From Odontocerum albicorne (lineage: Eukaryota > Arthropoda > Insecta > Trichoptera > Odontoceridae): DNA of 64,000 nucleotides. The translations under genes and the position numbers were made by a program. The stretch is taken from NCBI GenBank assembly GCA_949825065.1, contig OX463863.1, positions 17,717,240 through 17,781,239 on the forward strand, given 5' to 3'. The notes under the pieces are model-generated. The model was not told the origin of the DNA. It saw only the letters and a list, made by a program, of their open reading frames with translations, and did not search any database. Shown here piece by piece: positions 26,941-37,651 of this stretch (the stretch's first letter is position 1; every line of letters begins with the position of its first letter).

Positions 26941-27739
26941 TTAATTGATTACATGTTTCAGTAATCAATTTGAGTTTTCAGTAATCAATTTGAGTTTTAT
27001 ATAAAATGTATATTCGGGTACTTTTAAAGAATGAAGAATAGCGTCATTCAATGACTGTTCAGTCGTTTTGTTCCTATTAAGTATGTTACGTGAGAGATTA
27101 TTACCTACATTGGCGAAATATTCGTTAATGCCACTGCGAAACTTTTGTGGTTCCTGTGTCAATGATATTTTTGTGCCATCAATGTTTAATGTAGAAGGGC
27201 ATTTCTCTCTCTCACTGTACCGGTGATGTCCCTGATAACACTCCAAATTATCTTTTGATCATTATTTGAGGCTTCAATCTTTGCTCTATAGTAACTTTCC
27301 TTTGCTTTTTGGATGAGTTTCTTGCATGTATTCCTGTATTGTTTGTAAAATGTTATTGAGTGTGAATCACTGCATGTCTTGAGATCCCGGTGCAGACGAT
27401 CTCTTTTGCGTATACAATAAATCAATCCATCAGTGATCCAAGGCTTGAGTTTTGTGTACCTTCTGCTTCTACTGGGTATTGTCTGTGCGGCTGAGTTGAT
27501 ATGGGAGTTACAAGCATTAATAAAGCCCTCCAGAGCTTCATTTACATTATGGGACTTGAGAGTGTCTTGCCAATTTTCCGAATCAAGGTAGTGCAAGAGC
27601 TCTGGTATGCTCGTGATTCTTTTTCTCCTCATGCCCATCCCCATTTGTCTACCTGCACTCTCTGAAAACCCCAATATAATTGCATAATGGTCAGTTATTG
27701 TTTTCTCATACACTACTTTCTCATACACACTTTTCTCAT

Positions 27740-27802
27740 ACACGGTTATAACATACATAAATCTACATATTATGTGTAGATTTATGTATGTTATAACCGT
27801 GT
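27740..27802. repeat. Perfect 28-bp fold-back palindrome in LINE
   Basis: Arms 27740-27767 and 27775-27802 are exact reverse complements separated by TATTATG. The 27775-27802 arm is genuine endonuclease coding sequence (LHGYNIHKSTHN on the minus strand); the other arm is an inverted copy. Beside it is a short tandem repeat (TCTCATACAC-type units, 27701-27742). It marks the place where the endonuclease core is missing. Confidence 0.88.
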
Positions 27803-28050
27803 AAGTGCCTTGGCAGAAACTTGTCCTTGATCCAACACTCCGTTAGAACAATCAAGTCAAAATCAGCATTTAGATCTGATAGGAAAACAATAAAGTCATC
27901 GAAGTTTCTATCGTAGCTGCGTATGTTCAGATGAATAATTTTTAGTTGCCGATAATCACTCATAAGTGATCTAAAGGATGAGATATTATTCGTATGAAAG
28001 CCAATTACGCTGATAATCTCATCAGCATCATCGTTCCCTTCCAGCATCAT

Positions 28051-28414
28051 TAACCTCAGGCAAACGGCTTAGTTTGGTGATTACGAAAATAATTGAAAGA
28101 TAAAAGATTAAGCTTTTGTGTTTACAGATTTTAAGTGTGTAAGCAAATGAATGACTGAAACTACAATAAAGAAACCGATTTAGATATACAGAGGTAGAAA
28201 ATTTAAAGCAACTTACAGGAAATATCACCATCAAGAAAGGCAGTTGATTAGAAGTCCGAGGGATGCTAATTGTATGAAATTGTACGTGGAGAGAGAAGCT
28301 TAAAGCCTTGGATAAGGAAAAAACATTCATGAAAAAACAGAGCCATACCTCAACAAAAACAAGTCCAAATTCAATCATTCTGTCGTGCGCCATGAAAGAG
28401 ATAGGATCCATTTG
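28051..28414. other. Spacer between LINE ORF1 and ORF2
   Basis: No LINE protein motif is recognised between the ORF1 stop (28415-28417) and the ORF2 start (28050). A 127-codon open frame on the minus strand has no recognisable domain and is hydrophobic and low in complexity. Confidence 0.4.
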
Positions 28415-29428
28415 TCAGAGTTTAGACAGGTCTGACTCTTTACTTATATAGATTATTTTAGAGCCATCCTCCCTTCTAGCACACACACGACCCGATTTTA
28501 TCCAGGCATACCTGTATCCCTTACTTTCACAAACTTTCTTGGTCAGACTCAGCATACGCTTACATCGTCTTGTTGAGAGCTACGAAATGTATATCCGACT
28601 CCTGACCAGCGACAAACCCAGATCCTTTGTATTAAGTTTATCAGATCCATTCTTGTTGGCAGTCCTATAAGTCTTGACTACATTCAGCGTAGTGTTCCTG
28701 TATGCTTCGCCCTTGAAAGTCACAATTAAAGGCCGGGGATTCTTCTGGGAGGATTTGACGGAAGCTCTCGATATCTCCGTTACGTATTCTGGGAGGCAGC
28801 TAAAATTTATTGTACCGGTCACCTTGCTCCATATTTCGTCAATGTTCTCTTCGGGAGATTCAGGACATCCTCTTATTTCAATATTCCTTGTAAGACTCTT
28901 CGACTCAAGCAGGTCAATCTTTGCCTCCAGAAACTCAACACTCATTTCCAATTTTTCGTTTGGTATTTGAAGCGATTCCATATCTGAAGTCTTCTTCTCA
29001 CACAAGGCAACCCTATCACAAATTTCATCATATTTTGATGACAGGAAGGACACCGATTTCATGACTTCCTCATTTTGCCGTTTGATGCCCAAATATAAGA
29101 TGTTGACTTCCTCGAATTTCCTATTAATCAGATCAACAATCGAGTTCTTGAATTTGTTCAGTTCAGTTGACAAATATTCATTTCCCATCACTACGGAGTC
29201 TTGCTCAGATTTTTTGCTTACTATTTTGTTTTTTTCGGGCTGACAGTACTCGTTACTCTTGCACTGGCAACATTGCCATGTTGACAATTGAGTTTTGACG
29301 AGTTTTTTGAATGATGTTAACGTATAGTTCTGACATGAATAATGAAAAATATTGTCGCAAGTAGAACATCTAAGCACCATATCTTGCTTAATGTTTTCTT
29401 CGCACTTAAAGCAAGTTAATTGGGACAT
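28415..29428 (-). pseudogene. CR1-like LINE ORF1: PHD finger, coiled coil, RNA-binding domain
   Basis: Starts at MSQLTCFKCEE. Residues ~6-55 form a C4HC3 PHD-like zinc finger (C6, C9, C21, C24, H29, C32 and a WQCCQCK end). Residues ~85-165 are heptad-rich coiled coil, followed by an RRM-like L1-ORF1-type core (RNIEIRGCPESPEENI and NPRPLIVTFKGEAYRN). A single in-frame TAG at 28580 would cut it at 282 residues. Beyond it the frame continues with the usual C-terminal domain (KKVCESKGYRYAWIKSGRV, then CARREDGSKIIYIS) to TGA at 28415-28417, making a 337-codon ancestral ORF. Family role: RNA chaperone of the retrotransposon RNP. A partial copy is at 53531-54342. Confidence 0.8.
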
Positions 29429-29899
29429 TTTGCAGCGATGTCTCGCTTCACAAAATCTAACTCTTACTGATATATACTAACAAGTATGATATTTGTTTGT
29501 TTGTCAATGTTTCATTATGTTTCACGAGTGTTGTTCAATGAATGTCAAAATTTTTAAAATACAGTGAAGTGAAAGATATTTTAGCTGCTGAGAACCAGCC
29601 CTTGACTTTCATCTTATGCGGAAGCTGCTCCTACCCCTGAACTTTGCAGAAAATATTTGCACCACCAATTCTCGAACTATGTTTGCCCAATAGTCTTATT
29701 ATATCAATTCCACAATGTCATGTTTTCTTAACCGTTTTTTTATTAACTTTTTCATACACTGAGAGTTACATCTCAAATTCATGATTTTCTTGTTTCCAAT
29801 TTTTACTGTTAACATTATCACAATCACAAGATTTTCTAACAGTGATGATTACGATGTCCTAACAAAAGACCCTACGTAGGGCTTTCCTCCACAATTAAT
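29429..29899. other. Spacer between LINE ORF1 and zinc-finger relics
   Basis: No coding signal. The right part is shared with copy III (54343-54814) and, from about 29508, more distantly with copy II (39990 on). A minus-strand AATAAA lies at 29739-29744 and is conserved in copy III; it is a possible, unproven poly(A) signal for the zinc-finger gene. Confidence 0.4.
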
Positions 29900-30429
29900 A
29901 CATCAAGAATGTCTTCCACATTGTCCATAGGTGAAGGCCTCTCTCTGCTATGAATCCTTGATAGGTAATGGGGTATTACATTGGCATCATCAGAGAATGT
30001 CTTCACACATTTCTTACAGCTATAAGGCTTCTCTAAACTGTAAAGCCTTTTGTGAGATATTAATGTACCTTAAGTTGAGAAAGTCTTTACACAATTATCG
30101 CAACTGTACAGATTCTCTCAACTATGAAACCATTTACGAGATTTTAAAGTACCTTTAGCTGATAAAGTCTTTTCACAATTATCGCAACTGTACAGCTTCT
30201 CTCCATTATGAATATGTTCATCATATTTTAAATTCCCTCTTTTTGAGAATATCTTACCACATTTTTCACAATTGTAATGCTTCCCTCCACTATAATTCCT
30301 TGAATGGTATATTAAACTTCTATTATCAGAGAATATCTTCTCCCAATTTTCACAGCATCTGTTCACGATGAATCCTTAAATGGCGTATTAAACTCCTATG
30401 ATTAGATGTTTTTCCACAATTTTACAGCT
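29900..30429 (-). pseudogene. Decayed C-terminal zinc fingers of gene I
   Basis: Downstream of the gene's stop, about six finger-length units remain legible, e.g. NCEKCGKIFSKRGNLKYDEH and SCDNCEKTLSAKGTLK, with stops and frameshifts between them (open stretch 30118-30366). The fingers use a different framework (NCEKCGKIF rather than SCGQCDKRF), so they were the original, more diverged C-terminal fingers before the array was cut by the stop at 30430. Confidence 0.75.
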
Positions 30430-33400
30430 TTAAGGTTTCTCTCCACTGTGAATCCTCTTATGACGTTTTAAAGAACATTTTCGTGCGAATGTCTTATCAC
30501 ATTGTCCACAGCTATAAGGCTTTTCTTCAGTATGAATCCTTTCATGAAATTTTAAAGCACCTTTTTGTGAGAATCTCTTATCACATTGTCCACAGCTATA
30601 AGGCTTTTCTCCAGTATGAATCCTGTCATGAAATTTTAAAGCTCCTTTTTGTGAGAATCTCTTATCACATTGTCTACAGCTGTAAGGCTTTTCTCCAGTA
30701 TGAATCATTTCATGAGTTTTTAAATCACTTTTTTGTGAGAATCTCTTAACACATTGTCCACAGCTATAAGGCTTCTCTCCAGTATGAATCCTTTCATGAG
30801 ATTTTAAAGCACCTTTTAGTAAGAATCTCTTATCACATTGTCCACAGCTGTAAAGCTTCTCTCCAGTATGAATCCTTTCATGAGACATTAAAATACCTTT
30901 TTGTGAGAATCTCTTATCACATTGTCTACAGCTGTAAGGCTTCTCTCCAGTATGAATCCTTTGATGAGATTTAAAAGCACTTTTTAGTAAGAATGTCTTA
31001 TCACATTGTCCACAGCTGTAAGGCTTCTCTCCAGTATGAATCCTTTCATGAGATTTTAAATCACAGCTGTAAGGCTTCTCTCCAGTATGAATCCTTTCAT
31101 GATATTTTAAAGTATGTTTGTATGAAAATCTCTTATCACATTGTCCACAGCTGAAAGGCTTCTCTCCAGTATGAATCCATTCATGAGATTTTAAATCAAC
31201 TTTTTGTGAGAATCTCTTATCACATTGTCCACAGCTATAAGGTTTTTCTCCAGTATGAATCCTTTCATGAAATTTTAAAGGACCTTTTTGTGAGAATCTC
31301 TTATCACATTGTCTACAGCTGTAAGGCTTCTCTCCAGTATGAATCCTTTCATGAGATTTTAAATCACCTTTTAGTAAGAATCTCTTATCACATTGTCCAC
31401 AGCTGTAAAGCTTCTCTCTACTGTGAATCCTTTCATGAGATTTTAAATTATTTTTTTGTGTTAATCTCTTATCACACTGTCCACAGCTGTACGGCTTCTC
31501 TCCAGTATGAATCCTTTCATGAGTTTTTAAATCCCTTTTTTGTAAGAATCTCTTATCACATTGTCCACAGCTATAAGGCTTCTCTCCAGTATGAATCCTT
31601 TCATGAGATTTTAAAGCACCTTTTAATAAGAATCTCTTATCACATTGTCCACAGCTGTAAGGCTTCTCTCCAGTATGAATCCTTTCATGAGACTTTAAAA
31701 TACCTTTTTGTGAGAATCTCTTATCACATTGTCCACAGCTGTAAGGCTTCTCTTCAGTATGAATCCTTTCATGAGATTTTAAATCACAGCTGTAAGGCTT
31801 CTCGCCAGTATGAATCCTTTCATGAGATTTTAAATTACTTTTTTGTGTGAATCTCTTATCACATTGTCCACAACTATAAAGCTTCCCTACACTGTGAATC
31901 CTTTCATGAGATTTTAAAGTACGTTTGTATAAAAATCTTTTATCACATTGTCCACAGCTGTAAGGCTTCTCTCCAGTATGAATCCATTCATGAGATTTCA
32001 AATAAAATTTTTGTGTGAATCTCTTATCACATTGTCCACAGCTGTAAGGCTTCTCTCCAGTATGAATCCTTTCATGAAATGTTAAAGCACCTTTTTGTGA
32101 GAATTTCTTATCACATTGTCCACAGCTATAAGGCTTCTCTCCAGTATGAATCCTTTCATGAAAATTTAAAGCCCCTTTTTGTGAGAATCTCTTATCACAT
32201 TGTCCACAGCTGTAAGGCTTCTCTCCAGTATGAATTATTTCGTGAGATTTTAAATTTTTTTTTTTTGTGAATCTCTTATCACATTGTACACAGCTATAAA
32301 GCTTCCCTCCACTGTGAATCCTTTCATGACATTTTAAAGTACATTTGTGTGCAAATGTCTTATCACATTGTCCACATCTATAAGGCTTTTCTCCACTGTG
32401 AATCCTTTCGTGAGAATTGCCATGAAAAATGTTTTCCCTGCATTTTTTTTTACCGATTTGGTTATTCATATCACCTGAACCTAAAAACATGTGAAAATCA
32501 AGAAAAAATATTGAAAGGTTTAAAAGAAAGATCATAGATTATCTTTTTGTACCTAAGCATTGCTTGTTCTTTGATTTATACAAGAAATCACATGTATTGA
32601 ATTGTCAACTAAGATAAAAATTGACTGGGAATGAAAAAATCATTTTAATTTTATTATTTGTATTAAGACTTTACTTGAATCCCATTTCAAACCACAATAA
32701 GAAAGATTATGTTGTTGATAATTTAATGAAAAAGTGAAAACTTATTCAGAATACAAACCAAATATTTACACTCACTTGTTATTGTATGCGTGTCGCAAAC
32801 ATCAACAGTCTCTGTGTTACTGACCCGATCACATTCCTTTTTAATATCTGCTTCCTGTATGTCAATAGCAAAATCAGGGAATACTGGCGCAGTATCCTCT
32901 TCTACATTTTCTTGTTTCATGAAAAAATCTGAACAACCTTCCAATTCAAAATCGTGGGAATACTTCAGTAAACTCTTTTCTGAGGTCACTTCTTTACTGA
33001 ATGTATCACAAGAAGGCTGGGCCATAACATCTACGAAAAAAGCATACAAGATCAAATCTACTGAAGTAATCAAACAAAAATTGATATATTGTCATTTTTC
33101 TAAAGTGATCCATTTGACAACCATTACATGTTGCTTGTTGGCGTGTCAATAGTTTTTTTATAGTGGATTTCTCATATTTTATTAATTAAAGATCGCAATA
33201 TTTTTTGACATTATTTTATATAAAGAATGAAATTATATTTGTACATTGTGTTACATATTTAATATTACTTAGTGTGGTGATAACTCTGAATTTTTTATAT
33301 AGAGATGATAAAAAATGGTTGGATTATTCGATCATAAAGAGGCATTACACATAACAGAATGTCAACATTCCTTGATTAATCCACTATTTACTTATTGTAT

Positions 33401-33730
33401 TGTTTCAAATATTTTTCAAAACAAAAATGACAAAAACATTCTGGCCTACAGGTACACACCACCTTTTCCATGTCTGATATGGAATATGTGGTGTGTACCT
33501 GTTGAATGTTTGTCATATTTATTTTATTTTATCCATATAAACGTACTTGGGTCTGTGGGATTATCATCATCATGTCTGGTACCTGCGCTGATATCTTGTG
33601 CACATTCCTGCTTGATATCTGCCTCATGTATACTGATATACTGGGGGAACATTGCTGCAGTATCCCCGTCTTGTGCCTTTTCTTCTTTCACAATTACTTC
33701 TGCGCTCCTTTTGTGTAGCTGAGGATCCAT
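30430..33730 (-). CDS. C2H2 zinc-finger protein I, three exons, 22 intact fingers
   Basis: Predicted nuclear DNA-binding protein. Exon 1 is 33547-33730 (ATG at 33730; donor GTACGT), exon 2 is 32776-33030 (acceptor TTTCGTAG, donor GTGAGT) and exon 3 is 30430-32480 (acceptor ACATGTTTTTAG). Both introns are phase 1 and the join gives 829 residues. An alternative exon-1 donor at 33582 (CAG/GTACC) is also in phase. Exons 1-2 are acidic and carry psi-K-x-E motifs: VKEE at 14-17, IKQE at 39-42, MKQE near 100, IKKE near 125. No KRAB, BTB or ZAD domain is seen. From residue ~180 there are 22 complete 28-residue fingers (YSCGQCDKRF, L, H, H, TGEKP), plus two 17-residue remnants lacking the second Cys and helix start. 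The frame ends at TAA after GEKP. The high framework uniformity suggests concerted evolution with genes II and III. Confidence 0.88.
33448..33502 (-). other. Conserved intronic hairpin in intron 1 of gene I
   Basis: ACAGGTACACACCAC (33448-33462) pairs perfectly with 33488-33502. A 3x3 internal loop, then TTCCAT/ATGGAA and a 7-nt loop follow, giving a 55-nt hairpin about 45 nt inside intron 1. It is present at the same place in genes II and III and, decayed, at 37652 and ~50290. It could be a MITE remnant, a splicing-control structure or a small-RNA precursor. Confidence 0.65.
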
Positions 33731-35390
33731 CTATGACCTGCAATCATTCGAAATATTCAAACATTGAGTTTATATGTTCAACCGTTTGACGTAGAGAGGC
33801 ATAAAACTTTATTCAGTTCCAGATATTCTTAAATGATAACTTTCCTGACATGACCATCTTCTTTGTCTGTGGTGTGTAGATTTATTTTTGGGAGTTCTAA
33901 AAATATTAACGATGTTATATGAACACTGGACACATGTATTACACAACATCTAAAGCTTCATGTGCTACTTTCGTATATCAATTAATTTCAAATATAAAAT
34001 GTTTGAGAAAATATATTTTGTAAGTGAAGTAAGTCAAGATTAAACCAAAAAACTTGAAATAGTGAAAAATAATTTACACAGTTAATGGGAAAAGGTGGAA
34101 AACCTCAATTTTACGAATGTTACCGTGATCGCTACCCCAGCAGATCAACTGTCAAAATGAGCTTAGGCAAAAATATGCCTTTATAAAACACAAAATGTCA
34201 CTTTATCAAGCAATGCACAACGATACAAACAATCACAGTGAAGCGGTCAGAATGAACCACTAAATCAATACCGTAATCAGTTCTCAAAAAACGGAAAAAA
34301 ATAAAGACAAAATAAATCACATACAATTAATACCGAATTAACAGTTCAATTAAACAAAAATAACACACTCTTCGTTTTAAAAAATGGCCATGCACTTATA
34401 TATCTGATGGAGTATACGCGGTGTATCTTCTTAAATAATGGCCGTGAACTTGTATGTATGGAGTATGATATACGCTAGATATGGTGTATTTTCTTCTTGA
34501 TTAATGGCTGTGAACTCCTATGTGAAGGAATATACGCGTCTCGAGCGATGACGGGTGTCAAATGATGCCACAGAAATAACCATAGACACAAACTCAGTAC
34601 AGGTGGCCTTCTTCTTTTTGCAGAATTTCTGTGAACTTCTATATATGAAGGAGCACAGATTACCTTAATACATGGAACATTGGCCAATTATTTGGGTAAA
34701 TAATTAGTTTCACTTAATTCAGAAAGTACTACATAAAATGAGGGGAAATAAAAATGAGCTAGATGATATGTACAACATGAAACCTATTATTTTTTATTTT
34801 AACTCTTTTAATTAGTCTGAGCTGATAAAATGGCCAACACAGCACTCACAGAACTGTCTTATCTCAATATGACTAGAGAAGATTGTTGGGTAGAATGTTC
34901 AAGAGGCATCAGTAATAGTTTTGAATAATAGGCAACTTTCTAAAAATATTAGAGAAAAACTTTGCTTCTCATCAGCAGAAATATTTTGTTTTATGGTCTG
35001 AATATTATATTAGGTAACACATTCTTTATCTGTTACAATACCAAGGATGAAATTATTTGCAAAATTTATCCGTATGGCAAAGGCCAAACTCAAATGAATA
35101 AGTGTTAATATCGTTGAGTTTATATTACTTACTGGTTTTACTATTTTTTATTATTGATACTGTAACTGTCATTTATGTAAAATATTGTGAATATTTTTGT
35201 CAATTGTTAAGACGAATTTTTAAGCCATCTGCTTGACAGCTGTCTCATGTATTTTAGTAGTGTGGATTCCCCATAATTTATTGATTAATTGTGGCGCAAT
35301 ATTTTTGGCACAATTCATATAAAAAACCAAATGAAATTTTTGCATTGATTTACATAGTTTATATGTTTTAGTGTGGTGTCAACCCTGAAT
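33731..35390. other. 5' flank of zinc-finger gene I
   Basis: No coding sequence recognised. It is homologous to the 5' flanks of genes II (44233 on) and III (58488 on), which implies that the whole upstream region was duplicated with the gene. It includes the tandem motif block at 34380-34690 and, at 35250-35251, the TA that marks the empty site of the mariner found in unit II. Core promoter position cannot be assigned. Confidence 0.5.
34380..34690. repeat. Repeated ~60-bp motif block upstream of gene I
   Basis: Four diverged repeats of the pattern ATGGCNGTGAACT, then CTATATATGAAGGAGTATAC, with right ends near 34409, 34460, 34528 and 34650. The best copies contain the dyad ACTCCT-8nt-AGGAGT. 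Separated by GATGACGGGTGTCAAATG-type sequence. The same block occurs upstream of genes II and III and at 63810-63850. Confidence 0.6.
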
Positions 35391-35396
35391 TTAATT

Positions 35397-37350
35397 TCAA
35401 TACACCCTTCTTTTAAAGCTCCACAAGGGAGCATAGGGAGGCGACCAGTCTTCTCCATTCAGAGCGGTTTTGGTAATCTCCCTCCACGACATTCCTACCT
35501 CTCTGACTTCCTTATCATAGGAACGGTACACCATTAGAGAGGGTCTTCCAGGCTGTCGGGACCCCAATGGATAGAAAACCGCGCTCTTCTCGGCCAACAA
35601 ACATATCATCGGGCATTCTCAGAACATGTCCCAGCCAGGACCATCGCCTCTCCCGAATTACAGACAACAGACCCCTGCCGGGTGCGCCGGCGTACAGTGT
35701 CGTTTGTTATGTGGTCATACCACCTGAGTCCTAATATACAGGAGGATGGGGAGGACACATGCGTTAAACAGGCGGCATTTTGTTGTGACGCTGAATCCAG
35801 TCGCAATCCTACCCATATTGTTGAACGCCAAATCCTACCCATATTGTTGAACGCCCCGCCCCGCTGGCAGCTCCAATGCGGATGAGCAGCTCCGTCCGGA
35901 GATCACCATTGAAGGTGATGGTTCTGACACTGCACTCAGAGTCTAGGTGCAAGGCCTTAATCGTGGATACCTCAATCTCAAACAGGACCCTAGGCGGGAT
36001 ACCATACAGGGCCAGAATTTTCCACATGGACATTCTGTGGGGACTGTCGAAGGCTTTTTCAAAATCTACAAAGTTGCATGTGATTGGTGAGTTAAATTCA
36101 TATGCTTGATGGAACACGCACCTGGTACAGAATATTGGATCAGAGCAAGACCTACCAGGGACAAAACCACACTGCTGCTTTCTCAAGATGGCTAAGATTG
36201 GTTTCTGGATGCGGTTCAGAATGATCTGTGATAGTAACATAACTTACCGGGTACACTAAGTAGAGTAATTCCATGGTGGTCTCCGCAATCCAGGGGATCC
36301 CCCTTTTTGAAGAGTGTTACGATGGATCTATTCCGCCAGTCTTTTGGACAGTACTCTTCGTTCCTCACCTTGTTAAAAAGATGATAGAGCGGGTGGACTA
36401 GTGCATGTATCCCGCACTTAAGAAGTTCTGTGTGGATACCATCGTCCCCTGGGGCTCTGTTGTTTTTAAGTCTCTTCACAGCCTACATTGTTCGTACGGG
36501 CTCTTCCTCGCCAATGTTAAAAGTCAAGGGGGGCTCTGGTCGATTGAGCACAGACATACTCAAAGTACTCCTTCCATCTCCCCCCACCAGATTGGGGGCA
36601 GAAATCAGACCATCGCTTTGGTCCTGTATTGCGTCAACCATCCTTTTCTTACCCCTACCCCCCAGCGTACGGGAGATCTCGAGTCATTATTTACAGCAGC
36701 AGATTGCGCTAACCGTATCGAGGCCTTGACATCGTGCCGCTTATCGCGACGTACAGAGTGCTTTACCTAATGATCTAGCTCCCTGTACTCGTTCCTCAGA
36801 GCCTTCAGTTTTCTTGGGGATTTCTCGTCATCCTTGAGAATCTTGACCCTCTGTCGATCCCGAATAAGCCCCCAGGACTCCACAGACATCCAACCCGGCC
36901 TCTTCCTGTTCTCATATCCAATGGCCAAAACCGCCGACTCTCGTACCCCCCCACGAGACTCCCGCCAGGCCGACTCTACCGAGTTGATACTGACCAGGTT
37001 CCGGAAGGGCTCAAATCTCTCGAACAACTCAATCTCGAAAACTAGACGAGACTGGTCACACTCCAACCCACGAACATCCAGTACTCGAGGAGCACGAGGT
37101 CTTTGAAATTTGTTAAACTTGAACCTCAGGGACCCCACTAGGAGCTCGTGATCTGTGTTCAAATCTGCTCCTCGGTATGTTCGAACATCTTGCAGGTCGG
37201 AGCGGTCTCGAGCAAGTATCATAAGATGGTGTATCTGGTTTCGCGTCCTACCATCCAGGGAGGTTCAGGTGTATTTGTGAATATCCCTATGGGGAAATGG
37301 TGTTCCTCCCAGAAGGAGTCCCTGGAGCGTTGCAAACTCGAATCTAATTT
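35397..37350 (-). pseudogene. RTE-like LINE fragment, unit I
   Basis: Minus-strand remnants in order: endonuclease C-terminus (YRGADLNTDHELLVGSLRFK at 37222-37100), post-endonuclease linker (ENRKRPGWMSVESWGLIRDR), RT fingers (KRLKNNRAPGDDGIHTELLK, 36479-36216), palm start (GFVPGRSCSDPIF, NFVDFEKAFDSPH) and the C-terminal region (GRPSLMVYRSYDKEVREVGM, then SWREITKTALNG, 35609-35397). Compared with the unit II copy it lacks ~405 bp, including the whole catalytic YxDD segment, and ~80 bp near 35735. Several frameshifts. Dead element, acquired before units I and II separated. Confidence 0.82.
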
Positions 37351-37458
37351 AGACAGTGATAAACCATAGAAGTTGATCAAAAAGTGGCATAAAACCTAAC
37401 GGACCGGTAAAAGGCATAAGTTTAGATTTTTTACTCATTATAATGATTTTAATATTTG

Positions 37459-37600
37459 AATGGTTGAAGTAAAATAGGCACTAACTAGCAAAAAGAAAAA
37501 CAATTAAAATTAAGTATGCAGTTTCATTCTATATGTCATAGAGAACGAAACTGCGTACTTATTTTTTTTGATACTTAGTGCCTATTTTAGTTCAACCATT
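37459..37600. mobile_element. MITE-like palindrome, unit I
   Basis: Inverted ends TGGTTGAAGTAAAATAGGC (from 37461) and their reverse complement at 37577-37598 (one mismatch over ~24 bp). A second nested inverted repeat is present (AAGTATGCAGTTTC / GAAACTGCGTACTT). About 142 bp, no coding capacity. The unit II copy is at 50099-50240; the flanks match too, so it was duplicated with the segment rather than inserted twice. Confidence 0.65.
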
Positions 37601-37651
37601 AATTTATTTGAAACAAAAACATTAATGTCAAACATATTCTGGCCCACAGGT

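Larger units (their letters stand above)
25651..28050 (-). pseudogene. CR1-like LINE ORF2 (endonuclease-reverse transcriptase), heavily deleted
   Basis: Minus-strand fragments in order: endonuclease N-terminus (28050-27803, KIIHLNIRSYDRNFDDF and DLIVLTECWIKD); endonuclease C-terminus (ITDHYAIILGF) and linker (27739-27186); RT palm start (SPNQFGFQRN, FLDLAKAFDTVSH at 26756-26505); catalytic FADD encoded at 26466-26480; thumb (SIKYLGVYVDQFLRW) and C-terminal domain (26387-25651, ending YLGFQDE). At least three internal segments are lost: most of the endonuclease core, the RT entry region, and motif B between GICGRS and the FADD. Two of these junctions carry perfect palindromes. Frameshifts separate the pieces. 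It pairs with ORF1 at 28415-29428. It cannot be active. Confidence 0.85.

Noticed and set aside
28028..28411. 127-codon minus-strand frame between LINE ORF1 and ORF2.
   Set aside because: Hydrophobic, low-complexity, no domain, not conserved in another copy here; probably chance in AT-rich DNA.
31206..31850. Long plus-strand open frames opposite the zinc-finger arrays (repeated HIVHSCKASLQYESFHEI).
   Set aside because: They are antisense shadows of the 84-bp finger repeat: because the sense repeat has uniform codon use, one antisense frame stays open. The repeated peptide has no independent support.
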